Shown here in pieces: positions 8,554 to 16,770 of a stretch of 64,000 nucleotides of DNA. The stretch is taken from assembly GCA_963791325.1 (NCBI GenBank), contig CAWBRU010000002.1:1-64000 (forward strand), in the 5' to 3' direction. The notes below the pieces were generated by a model. The model did no database searches, was not told where the DNA came from, and was given only the letters and a program-made list of their open reading frames with translations. The position numbers were made by a program, and so were the translations under genes. The stretch is from JBEVJK01 sp963791325 (GTDB lineage: Bacteria; Pseudomonadota; Alphaproteobacteria; Rhizobiales; Rhizobiaceae). Each line of letters begins with the position of its first letter. The first letter of the stretch is position 1.

Positions 8554-9195
8554 TCATTTTTCGCTCATCACCGCGGCAACGCGCGCTTCGACTTCAGCGG
8601 CCTTGCGCGCCGCGAGCTGCTGCTTTGCCCACTGCTTTGTTCCCGTCTGGCCCTTCAGCGCCTGGTAGAGCGACGAGTGGCCGACCTTGATGCGCGCCGC
8701 AGCCTCACGCACGTTGAGTCCCTGCGCCAAGAGCTTGACCGCCCTGTCGAACTTTTCCGGCGTCATCACCGGCCGGCGCCCGCCGACACGGCCGCGATCG
8801 CGCGCCGCCTGCATGCCCGCCCTCACCCGCTCGCGGATCAAATCCCGCTCGAACTGCGCCAGTGCGCCGAACAAGTGGAACACCAGGCGTCCGCCGGGCG
8901 TGTTCGTATCGATATTCTCGGTGAGCGAGCGCAAACCGATACCCTTCGCCTCGAGCTCAGTCACCGTTTCAATCAGGTGGCGCATCGAGCGCCCCAGCCG
9001 ATCGAGTTTCCAGACCATCAGAACGTCGCCCTTGCGCACATAGCGCAGCGCCTGCGCGAGGCCGGGGCGATCGGCCTTCGCACCCGAGGCCTGATCCTCG
9101 AAGAGCTTGTCGCACCCCGCCTTTTCCAGCGCATCACGCTGCAGCGCCGTATCCTGGTCGCCGGTCGAGACGCGCACATAGCCGATCATCGGCAT
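8554..9195 (-). CDS. Serine site-specific recombinase (Tn3-type resolvase/invertase)
   Basis: The 213-residue protein is a small serine recombinase. It contains YVRVSTGDQD with the nucleophilic serine near residue 10, the motif KLDRLGRS, FERDLIRERV and the long E-helix with GRRP. A C-terminal helix-turn-helix follows (LNVREAAARIKVGHSSLYQ). Such enzymes bind res or inversion sites as dimers and exchange strands through a phosphoserine link. The start at ATG 9195 (or 9189) is chosen because the conserved fold begins there. A three-part inverted-repeat region starts 13 bases upstream. No transposase gene is next to it, so it is an orphan of a transposon or an integrative element. Confidence 0.88.
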   Translation of the reverse strand: MPMIGYVRVSTGDQDTALQRDALEKAGCDKLFEDQASGAKADRPGLAQALRYVRKGDVLMVWKLDRLGRSMRHLIETVTELEAKGIGLRSLTENIDTNTPGGRLVFHLFGALAQFERDLIRERVRAGMQAARDRGRVGGRRPVMTPEKFDRAVKLLAQGLNVREAAARIKVGHSSLYQALKGQTGTKQWAKQQLAARKAAEVEARVAAVMSEK

Positions 9196-9208
9196 CTTGA
9201 ATCCCGCT

Positions 9209-9309
9209 TGTCCGAAAACGTCTAAGACGGACAGTATCCGACTTGTCCTGTGAAGCAAACATTGATGGACAGACTTTTCCACTTCTGTCAAAGATTTGTT
9301 TGTTGGACA
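9209..9309. promoter_or_regulatory. Probable res site with three resolvase-binding subsites
   Basis: Three imperfect inverted repeats follow each other just upstream of the resolvase start. Site I at 9209-9233 has arms TGTCCG and CGGACA. Site II at 9244-9271 has arms TGTC and GACA. Site III at 9286-9309 has arms TGTC and GACA. Their lengths are 25, 28 and 24 bases. Tn3-family res regions have the same three-subsite plan, with subsite I as the crossover point and sites II-III as accessory sites, and they also serve as the autoregulated promoter of tnpR. The sequence shows the repeats; their function is inferred from position. Confidence 0.6.
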
Positions 9310-9977
9310 GCTTTCGCCTGAGTGGGCTGGTCACTGAAGTGCTGACGCCACGACGGAACGCTGGCTTGACTGAGCATCCTCGCCTTCAATTTAGCCAGTT
9401 GAGTTCGCGGCAACCGTTGCGACAGGGCCAACGCCCAACTGTGCAGCGGGGTAGCTGAAACGGCGCCACGGGCCAGAGGTCCTCAAGCAGCATGCAATGG
9501 ATCTTCTCAGCAACTCGTTCGGGAAGTCGAAGTTGACCGCCAAGCTGATGCCGGGGTTGAGTGGCGAAAGGCGCCGGCGGCCTTAGCCCGGCGATAAAAG
9601 AGCACCAACCCGGGTGAAGAGCTGTTCAACGACGAGAGCCTTGTTGCGCAACCTAACGATCACCCCCTCCACGATCCCGCCGGTGAGCCGTTGCGATAAT
9701 AGTTCCGCGAGAGGCGCGGCAATCACAGACGGTGAGCGTCCACTGATCGCACTTTAACGTGAATATGGTCCTGCGTGGCGCAGCGATGGAGCAGAACACG
9801 TTTCTGTGGACTGCCATCCCCATGCGTGTGTTGCACGTACTTCCGCGGAGTAATACGGCGTACGCGGCGGGCTTGCCAAGGCTTGCCACACTGCCAAACA
9901 ACCTGGTGCGAAGGAACAGCTGGCATGGACGTTTGTTCGCTAGTCCTGGGCCCGCGCGTCGGTCATCAAGCAGAGTG
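9310..9977. other. 668-base region without recognisable gene
   Basis: This stretch lies between the res-like region and the broken epimerase. Short open frames exist on both strands but none resembles a known protein or continues a neighbouring gene. By position it would be where a Tn3-type transposase gene starts, yet no such coding sequence is visible. It is probably deletion scar tissue. Confidence 0.4.
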
Positions 9978-10984
9978 TCAGGCGTCATAATAGTCACGAT
10001 ACCAGGCGACGAAGCGACGCACCCCGTCCTCGATCGGGGTGTCGGGCGCAAAACCGATGGCGGCGACGAGGTCGTCGATGGCGGCGGCAGTGTCCTCGAC
10101 GTCACCCGGCTGCATCGGCACCAGGTTGAGCTCGGCCTTGCGGCCAATGGCCTGCTCGAGACAGGCTATGAAGCGCAGCAACTCGACCGGCTGGCGATTG
10201 CCGATGTTGTAGAGCCGGTAGGGTGCCGCGGAACTGGCGGGGTCAGGCTTGTCGCTGCGCCAGTGCGGATCTGCAGCGGCGGGACGGTCAAGAATGGCAA
10301 CAACCCCGTCCACTACGTCGTCGATATAGGTGAAATCGCGCCGATGGCGGCCGAAATTGTAGACGTCGATCGGCTCGCCGGCGAGGATCTTGCGGGTGAA
10401 GATGAACGGCGACATGTCCTGCCGTCCCCACGGTCCGTAAACGGTGAAGAAACGCAGTCCGGTCACCGGCAAGCCGAAGAGATGGGCATAGCAATGCGCC
10501 AACAGCTCGTTCGACTTCTTCGTCGCCGCATAAAGGCTGAGTGGGTGGTCGACGGCATCGTGGACACTGTAGGGCAGCCGCGAATTGGCCCCGTACACCG
10601 AACTCGACGAGGCGTAGACCAAGTGCCGACCTGACTATGCCGGCAGCCCTCCAGGATGTTGAGGAAGCCGACCAGGTTCGAATCGACATAGGTGTGCGGG
10701 TGGTCGATGCCGTGGCGCACCCCGGCCTGCGCCGCGAGATGAACGACGCGGACTGGACGGTGGGTTGTAAACAGCTCGGCGATAACGTTCCGGTCCTTCA
10801 GGTCCGCGGCGACAAACTCGAAGCCGTCCCGCCCGGCAAGCCCGGCCTGCCGGGCTTGCTTCAAGCCGACATCATAGTAGGAGTTGAGGTTGTCGATGCC
10901 GACCACGCGCTCGCCGCGGGCGAGCAGGCGCCGCGCCACATGGAAGCCGATGAAGCCTGCGACACCGGTAAGAAGGATCGTCAT
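9978..10984 (-). pseudogene. UDP-glucuronate 4-epimerase-like NAD-dependent epimerase, one frameshift
   Basis: The gene encodes an extended short-chain dehydrogenase. The N-terminal part starts at ATG 10984 with the NAD-binding motif TGVAGFIGFHVAR, then VVGIDNLNSYYD and HLAAQAGVRHGIDHPHTY. Near 10625 the frame changes by what looks like one missing base. The second part reads LVYASSSSVYG, YAATKKSNE (catalytic Tyr-x3-Lys), RFFTVYGPWGR and FTYIDDVV to the stop. The order and spacing match bacterial UDP-glucuronate/galacturonate 4-epimerases such as LpsL, which supply galacturonate for surface polysaccharide. With the broken gene downstream it suggests a decayed polysaccharide locus. Confidence 0.8.
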
Positions 10985-11120
10985 GTTCAAGACTTTCATT
11001 GAACACCGGCTTGGCTCCATTCCTATGGTGCTGAGTTCAACCCGACGAAAGTATCAATGTGCTTCTAGCACACGATATGTCTCCATGAATTTGAGCGGTT
11101 GGCCGGGGATCGATCTTTCG

Positions 11121-11670
11121 TCACGCGAGGCTCTTGCCGATCCGCAGGGCGGCCCCCTTCGGACCCAAGACGGCAAACAGGCCGCGCATCAGCGTCAGCA
11201 TCTCCCGATAGCGCTTCTCGCGCGCGGTCTTGCGGATGTTCCAGACGAAGGGTGCGCATCATCGCAAAGACCACCGAGCCGCCGAAGCCGCCCGCTGCAT
11301 AGAGCCGCTTCAGGCGTTTGGCCAGTTCCCGGTCGCCGGAAAGCGACAGCAATGCCAGTTCGCTGCGGATCACGGTCTCGCTCAGCCTGCGTTCGGGGGC
11401 CGACAAGCTCGCCCCGCCGGCCAGTGCGTCGGCCCGTTCGATATCCTCGATGGGCTTCGGGCCAGAGCGCCCGCTGGGCGAAAATCAAGCCGCGCTGCAG
11501 AAGGGCGGCACGGTTCTGTGCGGCTTCCGGCCAGGTCTTGGCAAAGGACGGGTTGAACCGGCTCTCGGGAACCGAGCTGCGCAGGTCGCGCATCACCAGA
11601 CCGCCGAACTGCACCCATTTCTTCATCGCCTGCTCGACCGGGAACCTTTGGCTGCCCGGGCCGCGCGCCC
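11121..11670 (-). pseudogene. Unrecognised gene remnant, C-terminal part, two frameshifts
   Basis: Read across three frames on the minus strand, a continuous protein tail emerges: FGGLVMRDLRSSVPESRFN, then LSAPERRLSETVIRSELA, LAKRLKRLYAAGGFGG, and finally WNIRKTAREKRYREML, ending RIGKSLA at the stop 11121-11123. Each frame change fits a single extra base. The 5' end is lost at the junction with the insertion-sequence debris near 11680. The lysine/arginine-rich helical tail and the neighbouring epimerase suggest a polysaccharide enzyme such as a glycosyltransferase, but no diagnostic motif is left. Function is therefore not assigned. Confidence 0.4.
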
Positions 11671-11682
11671 CGGTGTGTCGCG

Positions 11683-11779
11683 AGCGGTGGACAGATGAGG
11701 ACCGAAGGCTTTACCAGCGCCACCGCTGGCGGTCGGAGGGCTACCATGGCGAAGCGAAGACATGGCACGGCCTCGCGCG
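11683..11779 (+). pseudogene. Inverted C-terminal fragment of an IS1182-type transposase
   Basis: On the plus strand the bases encode RERWTDEDRRLYQRHRWRSE followed by GYHGEAKTWHGLA. This is the part of an IS1182-family transposase containing the last catalytic glutamate (HGEAKT). It should follow directly after the end of the minus-strand transposase at 11741-12880, which stops making sense at ALLRARRA. So about 100 bases of the same gene lie in opposite orientation to the rest. The breakpoint near 11780 sits in CGCGCGGCGGGCGCG, a GC-rich near-palindrome. Confidence 0.65.
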
Positions 11780-12880
11780 GCGGGCGCGCAAGAGCGCCGG
11801 GTAGTCGTCGCTGATCACGACGGCCTTGTTGGCCCTGCCCTTGGACAGGCAGAGCGAGGCCAGCGGACAACGCGCGCAGTCCTTGGCCCGCGAGTAGAAG
11901 AACCTTCCGTGCTCGACCCGTCGGGTCGGCCGCAGGATCTTGCCGCGCGGGCACTTCACGATGTCGTTCCGGGCGTCGTAGCGGAACCGGCGCAGCGGCA
12001 CGGGGCTCCGGATCGGCTCCGCCTTGGCCGGGATCAGGGCCTCGATGCCGCGCCTCTCGAGGGCGCCATAGACCTTGCCGTAGGCGTAGCCGGCATCGGC
12101 GGTAACGGTCGTGATCGGCACGCCGGTTGTCGCCATGGTCGCGTCGATCCGCGCCTCGATGACTTGGCCCTCATTCGTCTCGCCGGTCGTCACCTCGACG
12201 TCGAGCACGACGCCGTGCTCATCATCGACCGCAGCGTGCTGCTTGTAGGCCGGCTCCAGCCGTCGGTTGCGGGCGGTGGTCGCCATCGTGGCATCGGGAT
12301 CGGTGATGCAGACCTTCTTGTACTTGCCGGTCTGCCGGCCCGCCTTCTCCGCCTCGCCCTCGGGGGGCGGGTTCGCCTCGCCCACCGCCGCGACGTGCCG
12401 AACCGCGAGGCTCTCCCAACTGACGTCGGCGCGGATCAGCGAGGCGTCGATGTGGACCACCTCGCCCTTGGCGATCTTGGCCTCGATGCAGGCCTTGACG
12501 GTCCGCTCGAAGATTCGGCGGAAGCGGTCGCCACCCCAGCGCTGGCGGATGCGGGTCAGCGACGAGTGGTCGGGCAGGACCTCGTGCAGGCCGTAGCCCG
12601 CGAACCAGCGGATGGCGATGTTGACCTGGGCCTCGCGCAGCAGCCGCCGGTCATGGACGATGCCGAGCAGGAAGCCGGCGAGCATCAGCCGCACCGCGAC
12701 CTCCGGGTCGATCCCGGGCCGGCCGGTGTCGGCGCAGTAGACCGCAGCGACCTCCGCGCGCAGCCAGGATAGGTCGAGCACCCGGTCGACGCGCGCCAGC
12801 ACATGATCTTCGGGAACCAGCTGTCGGAGCGAGCCGCTGACGAACAGCTCCGGCTGCCTGCGTTCCTTGCGACCCAACAT
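11741..12880 (-). pseudogene. IS1182-family DDE transposase, C-terminus lost
   Basis: The 379-residue reading starts at ATG 12880 with MLGRKERRQPELF and the DUF772-like N-terminal domain (LVPEDHVLARVDRVLDLSWL). It continues into the DDE domain (VVHIDASLIRADVSW, AVDDEHGVVLDVEVTTGETN, VTADAGYAYGK), followed by the zinc-finger-like KCPRGK...CARCPLASLC. After ISDDYPALLRARRA the homology stops. The missing catalytic end lies inverted on the other strand (11683-11779) and the rest is absent, so the element is dead. It was inserted into the IS256-type transposase gene at 12953. Confidence 0.82.
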
Positions 12881-12928
12881 CTCGTCGCCCCAGCGCCCTT
12901 GATCACCACCGCTGGGGTAAGAACCATC

Positions 12929-12953
12929 CTGGGGCCGGTTTTTCAACAGCCCC
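12929..12953 (-). repeat. Probable terminal end of the IS1182-type element
   Basis: On the minus strand the element seems to begin with GGGGCTGTTGAAAAACCGG, a sequence typical of this group's terminal repeats. It directly abuts the IS256 transposase codons for WQRCRV. No matching copy was found at the other side near 11680, in keeping with loss of that end. Confidence 0.45.
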
Positions 12954-13736
12954 ACGCGGCAGCGCTGCCAAGTTGCGCCCGAGCACGCGGGCGATCGCCT
13001 GCTTGAGGCCCTCATGGGCGTCGGAGGCAACCAGCTTCACGCCCTTCAAGCCACGGCGCACCAAAGCCTTCAGGAACCCGGACCAGAACGTCTCGGCCTC
13101 GGATGGGCCGACCTTGAGGCCGATGATCTCGCGCCGGCCGTCGGTGTTGACCGCCACGGCGATTATCGCCGCAACCGAGACGATCCGGCCGCCCTCTCGT
13201 TGCTTGAGGTAAGTGGCATCGAGCCAGAGATAGGGCCATTCTCCCTCCAGCGGCCGCTCCAGGAAGGCCAGGACCCGCTCGTCGATCTCCTTGCAGAGTT
13301 TGGACACTTGGCTCTTGGAGATGCCGGACAGGCCCATCATCCGCCAGAGAAAGACGGCCAGCAGCGCCGAAGGGGCCTGGACCAGATCGTCTACGCGCCG
13401 GGTCGAGACGCCGCCGATCCAGGCCTCTTGGATCACCGCCACCAAGGCCTTCTCGGTGATCCTCCGGGGCTCCAGGAAGGCCGGGAAGTACGAGCCCTGA
13501 CGGAGCTTGGGGACCCGCAGCTGGAGTGAGCCGAGCCGGGTATCAAGGGTCCGGTCTCGATAGCCGTTACGGTAGTTCAGTCGCTCGGGTGAGCGCTCGT
13601 GCCGGCCGGCGCCGATCAGCCCCTCGACATCGGCTTCCATCAGCAGCTGCAGCACGGCCTCGGCAACCAGCCGCAGAAAGTCGCCGTCGGCGGCCTTCTC
13701 CATCAGGTCGGCCAATGCCAATCTCTCCTCGGTCAT
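12953..13736 (-). pseudogene. IS256-family transposase, interrupted
   Basis: The reading starts at ATG 13736 (MTEERLALADLMEKAADGDF) and shows the IS256/mutator-type transposase core: GYRDRTLDTRLGSLQLRVPK, LWLDATYLKQREGGRIVSVA with the first catalytic Asp, and VASDAHEGLKQAIARV with the second. One extra base then shifts the frame, after which ATWQRCRV is readable, and the gene is cut at 12953 by the IS1182-type element. The C-terminal third with the catalytic Glu is not present anywhere in the window. The upstream strand 13740-13860 should contain this element's outer end. Confidence 0.85.
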
Positions 13737-14024
13737 CGGGATCCTCCTCGACTCCAGGTGAAGGTCGCAACTCCACCCTAGCCGACAGGCCCGATGACCA
13801 CCTCAGCCTACACCCCAAAATCCACCACATCCGCGGACGTTACCCTCACGCAATCTTGACTTGCAAATGCGCAACTCAGCACACGACAACTATATCTCCG
13901 CGGAAAACAACTTGAAGAGACGCTTCGCTACCCATACCATGCCATGGTGAAATCTGATCGGGAGGTCAGTGAAATCGGTCGGGTTTTAACCCATTACGCC
14001 CAGTGCAAGGTAGGGAGGATAATT

Positions 14025-14583
14025 ATGGCTTCCGAAGTACAGGCCGACAACGGCGTCAACGTCGAAGCGCTGCTCGCCGCACGCGAAGCGCTCACCAATG
14101 CCCCGGAGGCCGCGCAGTTCAAGTGGCGCGCGGCCTGCGAATGGAAGGATGGCACCCACAGCCACTCGACGGTCGAGAGCTTCTACGGTCTTGGCGAGGA
14201 CCAGCATCGCAAGACCACCTTCACATTCGATGCCGACCATCCGGAGGTCTTCGCTTCGCCTGGACAAGGGCGCGACGCCGGTCGAATACGTGCTGGTCGG
14301 GCTGGCGAGTTGCCTGACCGCCGGCATCGCCGCGGTTGCCCAGAACCGGAACATCCAGTTGAAGTCGGTCAAGGCGACCATCGAAGGCGACATGGACCTC
14401 TACGGCATACTCGGCATCGACAGCGACGTCCGCAACGGCTTCAGCGGCATCACGGTGAAGTACAACATCGACGCCGACGCCAAGCGCGAGGATATCGAGG
14501 CTCTCGTGGCGCAGTCGCAGAAGCGGTCGGCGGTCTATGACATCGTCACCAATCCGACGAACGTCACGGTCGTGGTGAATTGA
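14025..14583 (+). pseudogene. OsmC/Ohr-family peroxiredoxin-like protein, one frameshift
   Basis: After a good ribosome site (AGGGAGGAT) the ATG at 14025 starts MASEVQADNGVNVEALLAAR. The first frame runs through HSTVESFYGLGEDQHRK to VFAS. The frame then shifts by one extra base near 14260 and continues DKGATPVEYVLVGLASCLTAG with the family's conserved reactive cysteine, ending TNVTVVVN. OsmC proteins reduce organic hydroperoxides using a cysteine pair; this long OsmC-like type has an N-terminal helical extension. Only one Cys (ASC) is in the conserved position after the shift, a second being near CEW in the first half. It may be an intact gene with a sequence error. Confidence 0.8.
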
Positions 14584-14612
14584 GAGGCGCTTCGAGCCGC
14601 AGACTCTCCCTG

Positions 14613-15890
14613 ATGAGAGGGCGCGATTAGCGCCGTCACCACCGTGATCGTCGGCGCAGGGCACGCGGGGCTCGCGATGAGCCGCTGCCTCGCGGAGCGT
14701 TCGATCGACCATGTGCTGCTGGAGCGCGGCGAGGTCGCCCACAGCTGGCGCACCGAGCGATGGGATTCGCTGCGGCTGCTCACGCCCGAACTGGCAGAGC
14801 CGGCTGCCCGGCTTCCGCTATGACGGCGACGACCCCGACGGCTACCGGACGCTGCCCGAGGTGATCGACTTCATCGGGAACTACGCCAGGGCGATCTCGG
14901 CTCCGGTCAGGACCCACACGACCGTCACCTCGGTTCGCAGCGACGGGACGGGATATCTCGTGCGCACGGACCGCGGCGACTGGCGGTGCCGGACCGTCGT
15001 GCTGGCGTCGGGCGCATGCAACATCGCGCGCGTGCCTGATTTCGCCGACCGCGTGCCACCGTCGGTCGCCATGCTGACGGCGCAGTCCTATCGCAATCCG
15101 GCTCAGGTCGCCGACGGCGGCGTGATGGTGGTGGGCGCGTCGTCGAGCGGCACCCAGATCGCGCAGGAGCTGCAGCGTTCGGGGCGTCAGGTGACCCTGT
15201 CGGTGGGCGAGCACATCCGGGCGCCCCGCATCTATCGCGGCAAGGACCTGGAATGGTGGATGGACGTCGCCGGCGTGCACGACGAGCGCTACGACGAGGT
15301 CGACGACATCGCGCGGGCGCGACGGGTTCCTTCGCTGCAGCTTGCCGGCACGCCCGACCGCACCACCCTCGACCTCAACGCGCTGACCGACCTCGGCGTC
15401 AGGCTCGTCGGCCGTCTCGCCGGCATCACCGAAGACGGCAAGGCGCAGTTTGCCGGTTCGTTGCGCAACATGTGCGCGCTTTCCGATCTCAAGATGGGCC
15501 GGCTGCTCGACCTCATCGACGAATGGGCGCGCGCGAACGGCCTCGACGCCACGGTCGACCCGCCGCATCGCCTGCCGCCGACCCGTGTCGAGGACAGCCC
15601 GCCGCTCGGCCTCGACCTCGCCGAGGGCGCGATCAGGACGATCATCTGGGCCACCGGCTACCGGCCGGACTATTCCTGGCTGGAGCTGCCGGTTCTCGAC
15701 CGCAAGGGCCAGGTCCGTCACGACGGCGGGGTCGCCGAGCATCCGGGCATGTACCTGATGGGGATGCAGTTTCTGCGCCGCCGCAAGTCTGCGCTGATCG
15801 ACGGCGCCGGCGACGACGCGCGCGATCTCAGCGACCATCTGGCATCGTACCTCAGGCAAAATTCAGCTGCTGGCAGAAGTCAACGTCTAG
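14613..15890 (+). pseudogene. Flavin-containing monooxygenase (FAD-dependent oxidoreductase), frameshifted
   Basis: The protein begins with the FAD-binding motif VIVGAGHAGLAMSR, then RTERWDSLRLLTP. At about 14788 one extra base moves the frame and the homology continues NWQSRLPGFRYDGDDPDGY and ASGACNIARVP. The NADPH-binding motif MVVGASSSGTQIAQEL and the FMO-type WATGYRPDYSWL follow. Another extra base near 14627 may explain the absence of a start codon in frame with the FAD motif; ATG 14613 is proposed on that basis. The C-terminus runs past LASYLRQ without a family-like end, so 15890 is approximate. It starts 30 bases after osmC and is probably cotranscribed. Confidence 0.72.
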
Positions 15891-15943
15891 GACCAAGGCA
15901 AGGCCGAGTTGCCGCGGCAGCTTCGAAGTCTGCGACCCTGCAA

Positions 15944-16402
15944 TCATATTCCCAAGTGCAGCTTCGGCTTCCAGAACGGGCGGAACAACTCGATCTTGGG
16001 ACAGCGGTTCATCACCACTTTCAAGCCCGCTTCCTCCGCCAACTGGGCGGCAGCGTCATCGCGCACCCCAATCTGACTCCACAGAACCTTGGCACCGATT
16101 GCGATGGCCTCCTCTGCAACTTCCAACAGATCTTCGGAGCGGCGAAAAACCTCAACCATGTCGACAGGCCGGTCGATGGCCGCCAGCGACGGGTACACCT
16201 TGAGCCCTCGAATTTCATCCAGACCGGGACTGGGGTTGACCGGGATCATGTCATAGCCGGTTTCGTGCAGGACCCTGAGAACACCATAGGAAAACTTGGT
16301 CTTGTCGGGGCTGGCCCCCACCATCGCGATGGTTTTGACCGATTTCAGAATGCCTTGCAGATAAGCCTCCGGATAGGGCTCATCATGATTCATATGGGTC
16401 AT
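15944..16402 (-). CDS. CoA-binding domain protein (YccU-like)
   Basis: The 152-residue protein is a single CoA-binding Rossmann domain: VKTIAMVGASPDKTKFSYGV with the nucleotide loop, VLHETGYDMIPVNPSP, then VDMVEVFRRSED and VLWSQIGVRDDAAA. A conserved cysteine is in VVMNRCPKIE. Such stand-alone proteins bind CoA or a related nucleotide; their biological role is unclear. The start codon overlaps the ferredoxin stop as ATGA, so it is the last gene of the methanethiol oxidase operon. Its placement there suggests a role in handling a thiol, CoA-linked or sulfur product, but that is inference. Confidence 0.82.
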   Translation of the reverse strand: MTHMNHDEPYPEAYLQGILKSVKTIAMVGASPDKTKFSYGVLRVLHETGYDMIPVNPSPGLDEIRGLKVYPSLAAIDRPVDMVEVFRRSEDLLEVAEEAIAIGAKVLWSQIGVRDDAAAQLAEEAGLKVVMNRCPKIELFRPFWKPKLHLGI

Positions 16403-16770
16403 TTCTCTTCTTCCAACGGGGTCGCAATATCGGCTTTCAATTCATGCGCGGCCAGGGGGTCGAGGAAGGGGTTGCGGTAGAGCTTGTCGTGGCTTTCAAC
16501 GCCGACCTCCAGCGTGCAGTCGCTCATCGGGCGGGCAACGCAGAGGATTATATAGCCATTGTTGATCTGGCGGTTGTTCAGCGCCACCTGCGCCTTTTGA
16601 TTGACTTTGCCGCTGATCAGTTTGGCCGCACAGGTTATGCAGCCGCCATACTTGCACCCATAGGGCAGGTCCACGCCCTGCTCGCGCAAGCTCTGCAAGA
16701 GCGGCTTGCGGTGATCGACCTCAAAGGCCACACCGCCTCGATTGGCGAGAGTGATGGTGAAGTTGGTCAT
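16399..16770 (-). CDS. Plant-type [2Fe-2S] ferredoxin
   Basis: The 123-residue protein starts at ATG 16770, overlapping the stop of the methanethiol oxidase gene (ATGA). It has LLQSLREQGVDLPYGCKYGG followed by CITCAAKL, giving CX4CX2C, and the fourth ligand in YIILCVARPMSDC: the plant-type [2Fe-2S] pattern also found in phenol hydroxylase and vanillate-type reductase domains. No flavin domain is attached, so it is a free electron carrier. Because the three genes overlap by 4 bases each, it is presumably the partner of the oxidase or of an unlinked reductase. That function is inferred. Confidence 0.88.
   Translation of the reverse strand: MTNFTITLANRGGVAFEVDHRKPLLQSLREQGVDLPYGCKYGGCITCAAKLISGKVNQKAQVALNNRQINNGYIILCVARPMSDCTLEVGVESHDKLYRNPFLDPLAAHELKADIATPLEEEK

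Noticed and set aside
15890..16480. Extension of the flavin monooxygenase frame into the next genes
   Set aside because: The extra 200 residues run antisense to the CoA-binding protein gene and show no monooxygenase pattern, so it is read-through after a lost stop.
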